A stretch of 64,000 bases of DNA from Parapedobacter sp035556095 (lineage in GTDB: Bacteria > Bacteroidota > Bacteroidia > Sphingobacteriales > Sphingobacteriaceae), in NCBI RefSeq assembly GCF_035556095.1, contig NZ_DATMFT010000018.1:186001-250000 (forward strand), written 5' to 3'. Numbering within the stretch: the first letter of the stretch is position 1; the number at the start of each line of letters is the position of its first letter. Shown in pieces: positions 18,430 through 28,066 of this stretch. The notes under the pieces were generated by a model that worked only from the letters and a program-made list of their open reading frames with translations, searched no databases and was not told the DNA's origin. A program made the position numbers and the translations under genes.

Positions 18430-19611
18430 TTAATATCCTTCCACTATTGCACTCATGTTATCAAATTCGTAATCCTGCATCACTTTTCTCATTTCACTGA
18501 CAAAGCCATCGACAACGGCAAGCGGCATCCGTATTTTGCCCGGGAAATGGCCACCGAACAGCCAGACGCCACCGCCGGGAAGCGACCCATCGAAAATAAC
18601 GGGCGATTCCGCGCGCTCAAACGTCACCGTCTGGAGTGCCTGAGAGCCTGCCAGGGTGTACTTCCCCACAAACCGGAGCGAGGGCGGGAAGGTGATCTCC
18701 GTCAGCGCCGGCGCGCTGATAATCGCTTCATTGCTGGCGTTATCCACCAGACGCTCCAACTGGCTCCCCGGCGCAAACGTGAAGCTGGTCAATTGATCGC
18801 ACCCGTCAAACGTAACCGGCAACAGCTCGCGTACCTTGGGTGGAATCTCGATCCGGTTGATCGCCGCAAACTTAAACGCACCGAAACCAATGTTCTCCAG
18901 GGATTGCGGCAGGATAAATTCGCGAATGTCTTTACCGGCTGGGAAGCCAGGCTTTCCAGCCTCATTTAGTCCATTGGCCAACACGAACCAATCGGGTATG
19001 GTGGTAACACCCTCGGGGATGACCACCACCTCGGCACCATCCGGCGGCGTACATTGCACCAAGACACCATCGTCGACAACAAACCAGGACGACGGTGAAG
19101 GCATCACCCAGCGTGCGTAGAGCGTAAGTGCTTCGGTTACCGGTGCGTCCAGGTCATACAACGTCGTCAATGATTCGTCGACGTGCCAGCCCGCGAAGAT
19201 ATGGTCGGGATACGTGGGTGGCTCAACGTTGACCGTAAAGCCTTCCCTGACTTCCTTTTCCGGGATATCCGGGGCACCGTTCATGACAAAACGAACGGTA
19301 AAAGTGTTATAATACCATTTGGCATATAGCGCGATATCGCCCACAACCGGCTGGTTGAAATCATAGGGCTCCTCCAGGTCTGCATCCGCATACCAGCCCA
19401 TAAAGGTTCCGCCGTCGCTTACGATCGGATCGGGGTAAACGCGGCTTTTGGGAAGGCGTTCACCGCTGTGTACCTTGGCCGGCGCCAGGTTGGTGCCGCC
19501 GTTTGAATAGAACGTTACGGTATGGAAATCCCTAACGTCCATCGTATCACACGACTGGAAAACGACGAGCCAGAGGAGCGAATATGCACTCCATTTAATG
19601 ATTTTATTCAT
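18430..19611 (-). CDS. Lipoprotein with InlB B-repeats and BspA-type leucine-rich repeats
   Basis: The 393-residue lipoprotein leader ends at WLVVFQSC. Two Listeria-Bacteroides (InlB B/Flg_new) repeats follow: FYSNGGTNLAPAKVHSGERLP..FMGWYADADLEEPYDF..LYAKW, and VRFVMNGAPDIPE..FAGWHVDESLTTLYDL..LYARW. From residue ~185 there are BspA-like LRR_5 repeats (VVIPEGVTTIPDWF, FILPQSLENIGFGAF, EITFPPSLRFVGKYT). These modules mediate surface binding to proteins or glycans. It is the last gene of the locus 2 operon and overlaps the SGNH hydrolase gene by eight bases. A role in substrate or host-surface binding is inferred. Confidence 0.8.
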   Translation of the reverse strand: MNKIIKWSAYSLLWLVVFQSCDTMDVRDFHTVTFYSNGGTNLAPAKVHSGERLPKSRVYPDPIVSDGGTFMGWYADADLEEPYDFNQPVVGDIALYAKWYYNTFTVRFVMNGAPDIPEKEVREGFTVNVEPPTYPDHIFAGWHVDESLTTLYDLDAPVTEALTLYARWVMPSPSSWFVVDDGVLVQCTPPDGAEVVVIPEGVTTIPDWFVLANGLNEAGKPGFPAGKDIREFILPQSLENIGFGAFKFAAINRIEIPPKVRELLPVTFDGCDQLTSFTFAPGSQLERLVDNASNEAIISAPALTEITFPPSLRFVGKYTLAGSQALQTVTFERAESPVIFDGSLPGGGVWLFGGHFPGKIRMPLAVVDGFVSEMRKVMQDYEFDNMSAIVEGY

Positions 19612-20317
19612 TGCTTAGTTGGTTTTTAGTTATTAATTGACGTTGCCGGATATGTGGGGCTAACTTTTGCCATATGCGGTCAGCGATGTGTGCCATGCCG
19701 CGATCCGACGGGTGGTTGGCCACACCCTCATGCGCAAACAGCCCCCGGGCCGAATTCGTGGAATCGCTGGTGTACAGGTCATGTAGCTGTACAAAATCAA
19801 ATCCGCGCTGCCGGGCGAAATGGCGTATGGTATCATTTACCGGACTTGGCCAGAAGCCGTCACAGATGACGACTGCGGTACGGTTATCCGGCGCCAGGTA
19901 ATCGATGAGCTGCCCGTAATGCCGCAGGAATTGCCGTTCGCCCAATGAATCGGGGTCGACATTTTCTGAAATCTTGACCACCAGTATATCGGCGTTGCGA
20001 TAATTGGCCAGCAGATCCAGATCAAAGTGCCGGTATTCGCGTTCAAAGCCGGAAACACTCCCATACTCGAGTGTCCCTTGCGGATTCATCTCGTGCAGGC
20101 GGCGTTCCAGCCGATGCACAAAGTCGCTGTCACGTACAGACGCGGCCATGCCCCAGTTGCCCAGCCACCCCAGCTCTTCGGCCGGCGGGTGCGCAACGAT
20201 GCTGTTGCCCAGAACAACCACCCGCAGCGGCTCGGCCGTTGGCCTGTGATTTCCAGACCCGGATAAGTTCAGGGCAGATAGCCAAACGGCTATGATTATA
20301 AAACAGTTGAACCACAT
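19604..20317 (-). CDS. SGNH/GDSL-like hydrolase with GNS nucleophile motif
   Basis: A 237-residue protein with an N-terminal hydrophobic leader. Block I reads VVVLGNSI, so the usual GDS is GNS with the Ser nucleophile kept. Block V is HPSDRGMAHIA, supplying Asp and His. LGWLGNWGMAAS and VVKISENVD are typical of a Bacteroidota SGNH subgroup. Such enzymes are esterases, often removing acetyl groups from glycans in the periplasm. Its place between the GH99-like and InlB-type genes suggests de-esterification of the locus 2 substrate. It starts seven bases after the preceding stop. Confidence 0.75.
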   Translation of the reverse strand: MWFNCFIIIAVWLSALNLSGSGNHRPTAEPLRVVVLGNSIVAHPPAEELGWLGNWGMAASVRDSDFVHRLERRLHEMNPQGTLEYGSVSGFEREYRHFDLDLLANYRNADILVVKISENVDPDSLGERQFLRHYGQLIDYLAPDNRTAVVICDGFWPSPVNDTIRHFARQRGFDFVQLHDLYTSDSTNSARGLFAHEGVANHPSDRGMAHIADRIWQKLAPHIRQRQLITKNQLSNE

Positions 20318-20324
20318 ATCCGTG

Positions 20325-21476
20325 CTATTTATTGTTTGTGGCAGCCTCCCGCTCGATTACCTGCCTGATCTGATCGAGACGAGCCGTTCCTTCCGCTTTG
20401 GTGGGCGTGAGCCACGCACCTTCGCCATTTTCGTTCCAGGCATAGAGCACGATCATTTCGCCCAGTGTTTTGGCGCGGTGCTCTTTTACCCACCGGATAC
20501 CGGCTTCCAGGTGTTCGGCGATCTTCGTGGGGGTCACCCCGGTGTACCAATAATCCGAGGCAGGCAATGTGGGATGATCCTGTGCCCAAGGGCGCATGTC
20601 ATAGCCTGTGCCTACGACCGGCAGGAAAGGTAGGGGCGTGTGGTCGGTAATACCCGTCCACGATGCCCGGTCACCTTCCAGTAATGCGTCAAACGGATGG
20701 CTGCCTGCATGCTTCCGGCCATCATCCGAGTTGTTGTAGGTGGTGAGGAAGTCAAACCCACAGGAGCGGTAGGTTTCCTGGTAGGTGGGATCCTGCGGCC
20801 GCGGGAAGGTACGGGCACCGATGAGGACCTCCCTATGCCCCGCTTCCAATGCTTTCTCCCGGAACCGTACCAACGCGGATTTGACGCCTTCCGTACCCCC
20901 CAGTCCATTCACCATCTCATCGAAATTGAAAAATGCGATGACGGGCTTGCCATCCACCCGGAGATAATTGGGCTCATCAAAATAGGCAATCGTGCGATCG
21001 CACACCTGTTCCCAATTGACCGGTGATACGGGGAAACAGGATAATAGAAAGAAATCAAGCCGATCGCGGTTATTGGCATTCATGAACAACTCCAGCGCGG
21101 TGTTGAGGTTATCCATCAGTTCCGCGTCTTCGGGCCGCAAGGTGTTGTCGTACCAGCAGAAGCCCCAGAAATCCAAGCCCGCATCCGCAGCATAGTTGAT
21201 TTGCTGTTCCATCACGCCGGGTACGTCCTCGCGCCATCCCCAAGCCGGCTCACGGTCCCTGTATGCTGTGGTGAGCGTAGGGCTGATGTGAAACGTGTGG
21301 CCATTTTCATCCGGTGGGAAACTCCAACCGCCGAAATACCAGGCGCCTACCTTCACCGGGGTTTCGGTCCCTTCGGCGAGACTCGCCTCTTTGCTATTGC
21401 CGCAAGACCATGCCGCAACGGAGAGTAGTAGCCCGGCGATGGCATAAAAAGTGATATGATTTTTCTTGGTCGTCAT
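20325..21476 (-). CDS. GH99/WbsX-like glycoside hydrolase lipoprotein
   Basis: A 383-residue lipoprotein with the leader LLLSVAAWSC. The body shows the GH99-like barrel: VGAWYFGGW, INYAADAGLDFWGFCWYD, GKPVIAFFNFDEMV, CGFDFLTTYN and the closing YAWNENGEGAWLTPT. These features are shared by WbsX-domain proteins and GH99 endo-alpha-mannosidases/mannanases, which cleave internal alpha-mannosidic bonds. The catalytic Glu residues are probably within the barrel-end motifs, but their identity is not confirmed. It follows susD by 15 bases and is the only clear glycosidase of locus 2. Confidence 0.75.
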   Translation of the reverse strand: MTTKKNHITFYAIAGLLLSVAAWSCGNSKEASLAEGTETPVKVGAWYFGGWSFPPDENGHTFHISPTLTTAYRDREPAWGWREDVPGVMEQQINYAADAGLDFWGFCWYDNTLRPEDAELMDNLNTALELFMNANNRDRLDFFLLSCFPVSPVNWEQVCDRTIAYFDEPNYLRVDGKPVIAFFNFDEMVNGLGGTEGVKSALVRFREKALEAGHREVLIGARTFPRPQDPTYQETYRSCGFDFLTTYNNSDDGRKHAGSHPFDALLEGDRASWTGITDHTPLPFLPVVGTGYDMRPWAQDHPTLPASDYWYTGVTPTKIAEHLEAGIRWVKEHRAKTLGEMIVLYAWNENGEGAWLTPTKAEGTARLDQIRQVIEREAATNNK

Positions 21477-21491
21477 GTTTGAAAGGTTAAA

Positions 21492-23108
21492 TTAATACCC
21501 CGGATTATTCGGTAACAGATTCGGGTTGCTGATTTCATCTTCTTCGGGGATGGGGAGCCAGATTTTCGATTCAGAAATGTTGTCGACCAATATGCGTGCG
21601 CTCAAAGCATTCCACACGCCCCGGGTGGTGGAGATTCCCTTGATGGTTGACACATAGCGGCCGAAACGGACGAGATCGAATTTACGCTGCTGCTCGAAAC
21701 AGAGCTCGCGCGACCGTTCGTCGAGCAGTTCCTGGATGAAGTCCGACCGCCGATAAGCCGCTTGCAGGGTACCGACGTCGTCGGTACGCGAAGCAATCAG
21801 TGCCCGGTGGCGTACCGCTTTGAGCATCTCGCGGCCGGCCTCGTCGCCATCGAAATGGGCCGTCGCTTCGGCATTGAGCAAATAAATATCGGCCAGGCGC
21901 AGCAGGGGATAGTATCCGAAATAAAAATCCGTATTCCTCACGGCGGCACTGACCGGGCGGAATTTGGTGCCATTATAATCGCCATCATAAGCTACGCCGT
22001 TGGAAAGATTGAGCGGTAGCGGCTTCACGTACTCGGTGCCGTCGATGGTCTCGGTACCCGGATCCGTGGCGAGCCCTCCCACCACCCAGTGAACCCGTGC
22101 GTCATACAGCGTATCGTAGCGGTCGTATACCTCTTGGGTAGGGCGGCATGTGCCCCAACCACCACCGTAGTAGCCCACCGGAAAATGGTAGTATGTCGGG
22201 GCAAAACCGGTCTTGTTGCCGCGCGAAGGTAGGATGGTAAAAAGAATTTCTTCGGCTTGCTGCGTCGTAGAACCTTCGATGAACAACGACCGGTAATCAG
22301 CGGTGAGCTTATAACCGCTGGTCGTGATGAGCTCGTCGGCCAGCTGCCGGGCGGTGGCATAACAGCCGTCCACGTCAACCCAATCAAACGAATTCAGCGG
22401 GAAACCGAGTGACTGCCCCACATCAAACTTCTTACTCGAAGCCAAGTAACAATACAGTTTGATCAGGTAGCCCGATGCGGTCCACCGATTGGCCACACCC
22501 GGCACACGGCGGTCGTCCAAGTGTTCATAGGCATATTGCAGATCGGCCATCGCCTGTTCCATCACCCGTTGAAGTGGGTCGCGCCCCCTATCTTTTTCGT
22601 GCGGTACACCGGTGTAAACCGGTACGCCTCCGTAAACCATCCCCAGATACAGGTAGTGCCATCCACGCAGAAACGTGGCTTCGGCCTGCACCTGCGCCTT
22701 CCTGTCCTCATCCATGGGCACCGCATCGAGCTTGTCGAGCAACAGGTTTAAGCCGTACAGGCTGCGGTACATTTCTTCCCACAGGTCGCGTGCCATGAGG
22801 TTCGTCTTCACGACACGGCCAAAAATAAACTGGTCCATGTTACTCGCCGCATCCGGTGTCGAATACGGGTTGCCGATCAGTTCATCGGTGCCGATATCGC
22901 CAACGAAGAAGATACCTGCGCGCGCATTGACGGCATAACTGTTTACCAGCCTACCGTACGCACCGCGCAGGGCAATCTCGATATCTTCAGGCGTTTGATA
23001 GAAATTATCGATGGTTGTGAAAGAAATCGGCTTGGTATCCAGGTAGTCCGAGCAGGACATGGAAAGCCCTGTAAGACCGGCCAATAAGAATTTATATAGC
23101 GTTTTCAT
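21492..23108 (-). CDS. SusD/RagB-family lipoprotein (locus 2)
   Basis: A 538-residue lipoprotein: LLAGLTGLSMSCSDYLDTKP is the leader plus canonical start of mature SusD. Later motifs are FYQTPEDIEIALRGAYGRL, QAEATFLRGWHYLYLGMVYGGVPV, the NRWTASGYLIKLYCYLASS helix pair, LLRLADIYLLNAEATA and ERSRELCFEQQRKFDLVRFG, ending in IWLPIPEEDEISNPNLLPNNPGY. This tail is a textbook SusD C-terminus. It binds oligosaccharide at the SusC mouth. It lies 15 bp after susC. Confidence 0.93.
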   Translation of the reverse strand: MKTLYKFLLAGLTGLSMSCSDYLDTKPISFTTIDNFYQTPEDIEIALRGAYGRLVNSYAVNARAGIFFVGDIGTDELIGNPYSTPDAASNMDQFIFGRVVKTNLMARDLWEEMYRSLYGLNLLLDKLDAVPMDEDRKAQVQAEATFLRGWHYLYLGMVYGGVPVYTGVPHEKDRGRDPLQRVMEQAMADLQYAYEHLDDRRVPGVANRWTASGYLIKLYCYLASSKKFDVGQSLGFPLNSFDWVDVDGCYATARQLADELITTSGYKLTADYRSLFIEGSTTQQAEEILFTILPSRGNKTGFAPTYYHFPVGYYGGGWGTCRPTQEVYDRYDTLYDARVHWVVGGLATDPGTETIDGTEYVKPLPLNLSNGVAYDGDYNGTKFRPVSAAVRNTDFYFGYYPLLRLADIYLLNAEATAHFDGDEAGREMLKAVRHRALIASRTDDVGTLQAAYRRSDFIQELLDERSRELCFEQQRKFDLVRFGRYVSTIKGISTTRGVWNALSARILVDNISESKIWLPIPEEDEISNPNLLPNNPGY

Positions 23109-23123
23109 ATTACCTCTTTGAAT

Positions 23124-26100
23124 TTAAAATGTAACCATAATACCCAGGGCATGTGTTGCAGCCCGGGGATACCCGATGGTGTCAAAATTCTGTAGCAACG
23201 GATTACCCGAATCGATTTCGGGCGACATTCCGGAGTACTTCGTAAACGTGTATAGGTTATTTCCCGAATAATATACTTTTGCCGAGCCGATACCTGCCTT
23301 ACCGGTCAGCGCGGAAGGCAGCATATAGGATAATGAAACGGTCTGGAGGCGTACGTATGAAGCGTCTTCGACGTAATACGAGTTGGGTAACGAAGCCAGG
23401 GCATTGTAATTGTTTTCATCGCTGTACGCCGGATATCGGTTCGTCGGGTTTTGGGGAGTCCATCGGTTTTCCCAGAAATCACGTGTGATATTGAAGTACT
23501 CGCCCGGCATCGCACCTTCGAGCTCAAAGCGGGTGGAATTGAAGATCTTGCCGCCCAGGCTATAGTTCAGGAAAACCGAAAGCTCCACGGGCCCCATGCT
23601 GAAGTTATTGCCCAAGCCACCATAAAAGCGGGGTTGGCTGTTCCCGATGATGACCTTATCATCCTCCGTAATCAGCTGATCGGCCGAGCCGTCGCTATTG
23701 CGGAATTTGAACGTACCCGGGCGCAACCGTCCAAGGTTGCCCGCGTTGGTTACACCGTCCTTCAGCACCCAGTTGCGCAGCTGCCAGGGCATTTCGGGGT
23801 CGTTGGGCTCGAAGGTTCCGGTGCGGTCCTGCCAGCCGGAAAAATCATCCAGTTGGTAGATACCTTCCAGCTGGTAGCCATACATCACCCCAATGGGCTG
23901 GCCCACCATGATCCGGCCCACCACGTTTTGCTTGATGTAGGATGTAGTAGATACCCCGGCACCGATCGGAGCGGTGGTCAGCTCGTCTGCGATGCGCAAC
24001 ACTTTATTCCTGTTCAGGCTGAAGATCAACGTGGTTTCCCAGACAAATCTATCCTTGCGCATATTGGTGGTGGCCAGCAATACCTCCACGCCCCTGTTGC
24101 TCACCTCACCCAGGTTCTGCCACTGGGTTTTGAAGCCGCTTTGCGCGGGAACGATGGCATTGTACAGCATATCGGTGGTGCGCTTTTCATACAGGTCCAC
24201 GTTCACCCGCAGGCGGTTGTCGAATAAGGCGGCATCAAGGCCCGCATTATATTGTATGGTGGTTTCCCATTTCAGGTCCGGATTGGGCAATGAAACCGGT
24301 ACCATCCCTAGTTTATCGTCGTAGAAAACGTTACCCATGCGCGCCATATACCTGAATTCGGGGATATTTGAGTTGCCGGTAGCACCGTAGCTGACCCTTA
24401 ACTTCAGGTCGTCCAACCATTGTTTATCCAAAAAAGCTTCTTCGGATAGCCGCCAGGCAAATGCGGCAGAGGGAAAGAGGCCATAACGCTGGTCTCCGCC
24501 GAAGCGGTCGGAGCCGTCGATCCGCAGGCTGGTGGTGAATAAGTAGCGGTCTTTGATGTTATAATTGAGCCGGCCCAGGTAAGACAGCCGGTTGTTGAGG
24601 CCTGCTCCGGAACCGGCGGACTGCAGCTCTTCGCCTTTCCCAATATCGTGGATGCCGGTCGATTCATCGGCAAAGCCGCTTTTTACAATATGATGGTGCT
24701 CATACCTGCTTCCGCTGATTTCAAAAACGCCCAACGCATTGAGTCTCGACTGGTCGGCGAATACCCGCTCGTAACTCAGTGTCGTGAAATTTGTCCATCC
24801 ATACCAGTCGCTACCCGAAATCGCACCCCGGCCACCCAGGTAATAACCCCAAGGGGTTTTCTTGCTGTAGTATTCATTTACCTTTGATGTGACCATACTG
24901 CCGCTGAGCGTGTTGCCGAGGTACAGCCCATCGAGCAGCCGGTAATTGACTACCAGGTTGGACGACAAATTAGGCGTTCCGATATTCCGGTCCACGTACT
25001 TGAGGTTGTCGGTCGGCTTACGCCAGCCACCTTGGGTACTCACGGCCAAGGGGTTTTCAAAAACCAGCGGCCGGGAGACGATTGCCGTTTGCAGCACCCC
25101 GATATTGGCATACCCATCGCCTGATTGGACTGCGCCTTCGTAGCTGGAATAGGTGCCGTTTAAGCCCAGCGATAACGAAAGGCGGTCTTTGGTGTGGTCG
25201 AGGCGCAAGCGGCCGTTTAACCGCGAATATCCGTTGTTGATGAACAGCCCTTCTTCTTTGTTGTAGCCCAGACTCCCGTAAAACTTGGTCGACTCCGATC
25301 CGCCGCTCACCGATACGGTATGTGCCGAGCCATTGGCCACATCGCGATACATCTCATCCTGCCAATCGTATTGTGCAAACGCATATACGTCGCGGGGAAT
25401 TTTCTTGGATGGCTCGATTTCTGAAGGGTTCTCGAAAAACAACCAATCACTGAAGTAGCCATAGATGATATTCTTTTCATCCGGGAACAATACCCAGTCC
25501 TTGCGGTAGTCTATCCAATCTTCGGGGCCAAGCATATCCATCCGTACGGCGGTGTGGGAAAGCGAGAAACGCCCGTCGTACGATATCTTGGCCGCTCCTG
25601 CCTGTCCTTGCCGCGTGGTTACTAGGATGACACCATTGGCTCCCCTTGCACCGTAGATAGCGGTTGATGAAGCGTCTTTCAGCACATCCACCGATATGAT
25701 ATCGGCCGGGTTGATCGAGCTGAGCGGATCACGTTGTGCGTTGGCGCCGAAACGCGAGTTAGCTACCGGTGCTTCACTTTCGTTTACCGGGATACCGTCG
25801 ATCACAATTAGTGGCCGGCTATCCCCTACCAGCGAATTTGCCCCGCGGATGAGGATTTTCGATCCCGAGCCCGGCTCGCCGGTTCCCGTACTGATCTGCA
25901 GGCCCGCCACGCGCCCCTGGATGTTATTGATGAAGGAGCTTTGCCGCGACTGTTCGAAAACAGCCGACTTAACCGATGAGATGGCTCCTGTTAGATCACC
26001 TCTCCGGGCCGTGCCGTAACCCACCACGACTACTTCGTCCAGATCGGAAACGACCGCTTGGAGGGTAACGTCGAGAACCTGCGACTGGCCCACGGCGCGC

Positions 26101-26687
26101 TCCGCTTTACCATATCCGACGCTAGAATACACCAGCGCGCCGTTCGCTCCAGCGATCGAAATGGTGTACCTCCCATTCTCATCGGTTGTGGTGAAAACTG
26201 CGGTACCTTTCACGCTGACGGTCACCCCCGCAATCGGCAGCCCCTTTTCGTCTGTCACGGTGCCGTTGATCTGGTAAGGCTGTACGGACGATGCCCATTC
26301 GCTCCCGGTGCCGGGCCCCGCCGAGCGGGACTTGATAACGATGGTTTTCCCCTTAATGGCATAGTCAAACGGTTGCCGTTTAAAAAGGTGTTGCAAGGCC
26401 CGTTCCAGCGGTTCATTTTTCAGTTCGATCGTCACTGCCGTAGCCATGTGCATGCTGGCATCGCTGTAGAGGAAATAATAGCCGCTCTGCTTGGCTACCT
26501 TATCCAGTACGCTTACCAACGGCGTATTCGTTTCCGAGAGCGTAACGGTTTGTGCGATCGTGCCCATAGCCAGTGCTTGGAGCAAGCTGGCAGTTAGCAA
26601 GACGACAGTCAGATTCATCAGCAACAAGGTTCTTTTTATGCCACGCATCCGCAGGCATAAATCAATATTTATGAAATTTTTATACAT
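23124..26687 (-). CDS. SusC-like TonB-dependent transporter with STN signalling domain (locus 2)
   Basis: At 1187 residues this is the longest gene here. After the signal peptide comes an STN (secretin/TonB short N-terminal) domain, about residues 50-115 (SVLDKVAKQSGYYFLYSDAS, LERALQHLFKRQPFDYAI). Then follow a carboxypeptidase-regulatory-like domain (GTVTDEKGLPIAGVTVSVKG), VVVGYGTARRGDLTGAISSV, the plug (VLKDASSTAIYGARGANGVILVTTRQG) and the barrel. The STN domain lets ligand binding signal through FecR to the ECF sigma factor encoded just upstream. About 180 bp separate it from fecR, enough for a sigma-dependent promoter. Confidence 0.94.
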   Translation of the reverse strand: MYKNFINIDLCLRMRGIKRTLLLMNLTVVLLTASLLQALAMGTIAQTVTLSETNTPLVSVLDKVAKQSGYYFLYSDASMHMATAVTIELKNEPLERALQHLFKRQPFDYAIKGKTIVIKSRSAGPGTGSEWASSVQPYQINGTVTDEKGLPIAGVTVSVKGTAVFTTTDENGRYTISIAGANGALVYSSVGYGKAERAVGQSQVLDVTLQAVVSDLDEVVVVGYGTARRGDLTGAISSVKSAVFEQSRQSSFINNIQGRVAGLQISTGTGEPGSGSKILIRGANSLVGDSRPLIVIDGIPVNESEAPVANSRFGANAQRDPLSSINPADIISVDVLKDASSTAIYGARGANGVILVTTRQGQAGAAKISYDGRFSLSHTAVRMDMLGPEDWIDYRKDWVLFPDEKNIIYGYFSDWLFFENPSEIEPSKKIPRDVYAFAQYDWQDEMYRDVANGSAHTVSVSGGSESTKFYGSLGYNKEEGLFINNGYSRLNGRLRLDHTKDRLSLSLGLNGTYSSYEGAVQSGDGYANIGVLQTAIVSRPLVFENPLAVSTQGGWRKPTDNLKYVDRNIGTPNLSSNLVVNYRLLDGLYLGNTLSGSMVTSKVNEYYSKKTPWGYYLGGRGAISGSDWYGWTNFTTLSYERVFADQSRLNALGVFEISGSRYEHHHIVKSGFADESTGIHDIGKGEELQSAGSGAGLNNRLSYLGRLNYNIKDRYLFTTSLRIDGSDRFGGDQRYGLFPSAAFAWRLSEEAFLDKQWLDDLKLRVSYGATGNSNIPEFRYMARMGNVFYDDKLGMVPVSLPNPDLKWETTIQYNAGLDAALFDNRLRVNVDLYEKRTTDMLYNAIVPAQSGFKTQWQNLGEVSNRGVEVLLATTNMRKDRFVWETTLIFSLNRNKVLRIADELTTAPIGAGVSTTSYIKQNVVGRIMVGQPIGVMYGYQLEGIYQLDDFSGWQDRTGTFEPNDPEMPWQLRNWVLKDGVTNAGNLGRLRPGTFKFRNSDGSADQLITEDDKVIIGNSQPRFYGGLGNNFSMGPVELSVFLNYSLGGKIFNSTRFELEGAMPGEYFNITRDFWENRWTPQNPTNRYPAYSDENNYNALASLPNSYYVEDASYVRLQTVSLSYMLPSALTGKAGIGSAKVYYSGNNLYTFTKYSGMSPEIDSGNPLLQNFDTIGYPRAATHALGIMVTF

Positions 26688-26867
26688 TTGATTGTTTTGG
26701 TTAGCGATTCTAACTCGTTTACATACGACGGGTACTCACCAGAACGCATGGCGGAATCCTGACTCGACCCGGGATTCCGTTTTCGTTGCTCGGCATACCA
26801 CTTTTCAGCTCCGGTTTTTTATCAGGTATATTTCCACATATCGGTTAATTATTAATTGGGTTTAACA

Positions 26868-28031
26868 TTATTTAGATTTGACAACCAGTTTGCCTTCTTC
26901 CATTTCGAATGAAAGGAGGCCTGTCAGGGCCAGCGTTTCCAGCACGCCGCTGATGTTTTCATATCGTGAAACCGTGCCGGTGAAGGTATGGTCACTGATA
27001 TCACCGCGCAATTCCACATCGACATCATACCAACGCGCCACCTTGCGGATAATGCTTTCCAAGCGTTCGGACCGGAATGCAAACAACCCCTTGCGCCAGG
27101 CCACGTCGCTGTCGATGTCGACAGCCCGTTTAGAAAGCAGGCCACTTTTAAGTGTGGCTTTTTCCGACGGTGAGAGCAGCAGGGAAATTTCGCCTCTCGC
27201 TTTGCCAGATGATGTTATGCGAACACTACCTTCTACCAACGTGGTGCTGGTTTCGTTTTCGTCAGGGTATGCCGAGATGTTGAACGTGGTGCCTAGCACT
27301 TCTACCAGCTGGCCCATACTCCGCACCTTGAATGGCGTATCGGCATCTGGGGCGACTTCGAAATATCCTTCACCCGACAGGGTAACGATTCGCTCGTGTT
27401 CACTGAAAACCGAGGGATAGGTCAGCGTCGATGCTGCGTTGAGCCAAACGCTGGTACCATCGGGGAGCGTCACCTGATAGGTTCCGCCGTTAGGCGTCGT
27501 CAACCGGAGTTCATGTATGTCGGTTGGGTTCAGGGAAGCAATTGCGACGGCTTCCCCTTCATACACAATGCCGTTATGATCCACTACAATTCCCGTTTGG
27601 GCTTCACTCAGATCGATGGTTCTTCCATTGGCGAGGATAAGCGTAGCCCTGTTGCCACCCGGGGCGATGTCCACCGTCGACATTGCATCCTCGGCATCGG
27701 TCTTACGGTCAGGGAAAATATACCAGGTGGCGGTAACAGCCAATAGGATGGCTGCCGCATATGGGAGCCAGCGAAGTACCCGGCGAGGAGCCTTAGACAA
27801 CTGGCTTTTATTTGCTGGGGCAGTGTTTTCCAAACTGCAAACCTGTTCATCAATAGCCTTCCAAGTGAGCTGATTTAGCTTACTGAGCGCGTCAGGGGTG
27901 AGCACATCCCGTTGTTGATCGAAATAGCGATTGAAATGGGCCAGTAACTGCGCGCGCTCTTCGGCGGTACATTTTCCGGCCAGGTATTTGTCAATAAGTG
28001 TTCTGGGCTCATCCATGATATTGCCGGGCAT
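26868..28031 (-). CDS. FecR-family anti-sigma factor
   Basis: The 387-residue protein has a cytoplasmic N-terminal region (LIDKYLAGKCTAEERAQLLAHF), one transmembrane helix (WLPYAAAILLAVTATWYIF, ~residues 88-106) and a periplasmic FecR domain (VTLPDGTSVWLNAASTLTYPSVFSEHERIVTLSGEGYFEV). The C-terminal domain (LESIIRKVARWYDVDVEL, FTGTVSRYENISGVLETL) receives the STN signal. It holds the ECF factor until the transporter is loaded. The ATG at 28031 is preceded by a strong GGGGGGTGA site; an ATG at 28016 is the alternative. Confidence 0.92.
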   Translation of the reverse strand: MPGNIMDEPRTLIDKYLAGKCTAEERAQLLAHFNRYFDQQRDVLTPDALSKLNQLTWKAIDEQVCSLENTAPANKSQLSKAPRRVLRWLPYAAAILLAVTATWYIFPDRKTDAEDAMSTVDIAPGGNRATLILANGRTIDLSEAQTGIVVDHNGIVYEGEAVAIASLNPTDIHELRLTTPNGGTYQVTLPDGTSVWLNAASTLTYPSVFSEHERIVTLSGEGYFEVAPDADTPFKVRSMGQLVEVLGTTFNISAYPDENETSTTLVEGSVRITSSGKARGEISLLLSPSEKATLKSGLLSKRAVDIDSDVAWRKGLFAFRSERLESIIRKVARWYDVDVELRGDISDHTFTGTVSRYENISGVLETLALTGLLSFEMEEGKLVVKSK

Positions 28032-28066
28032 TAATTCACCCCCCTATAATCATGAACCCTATCCGC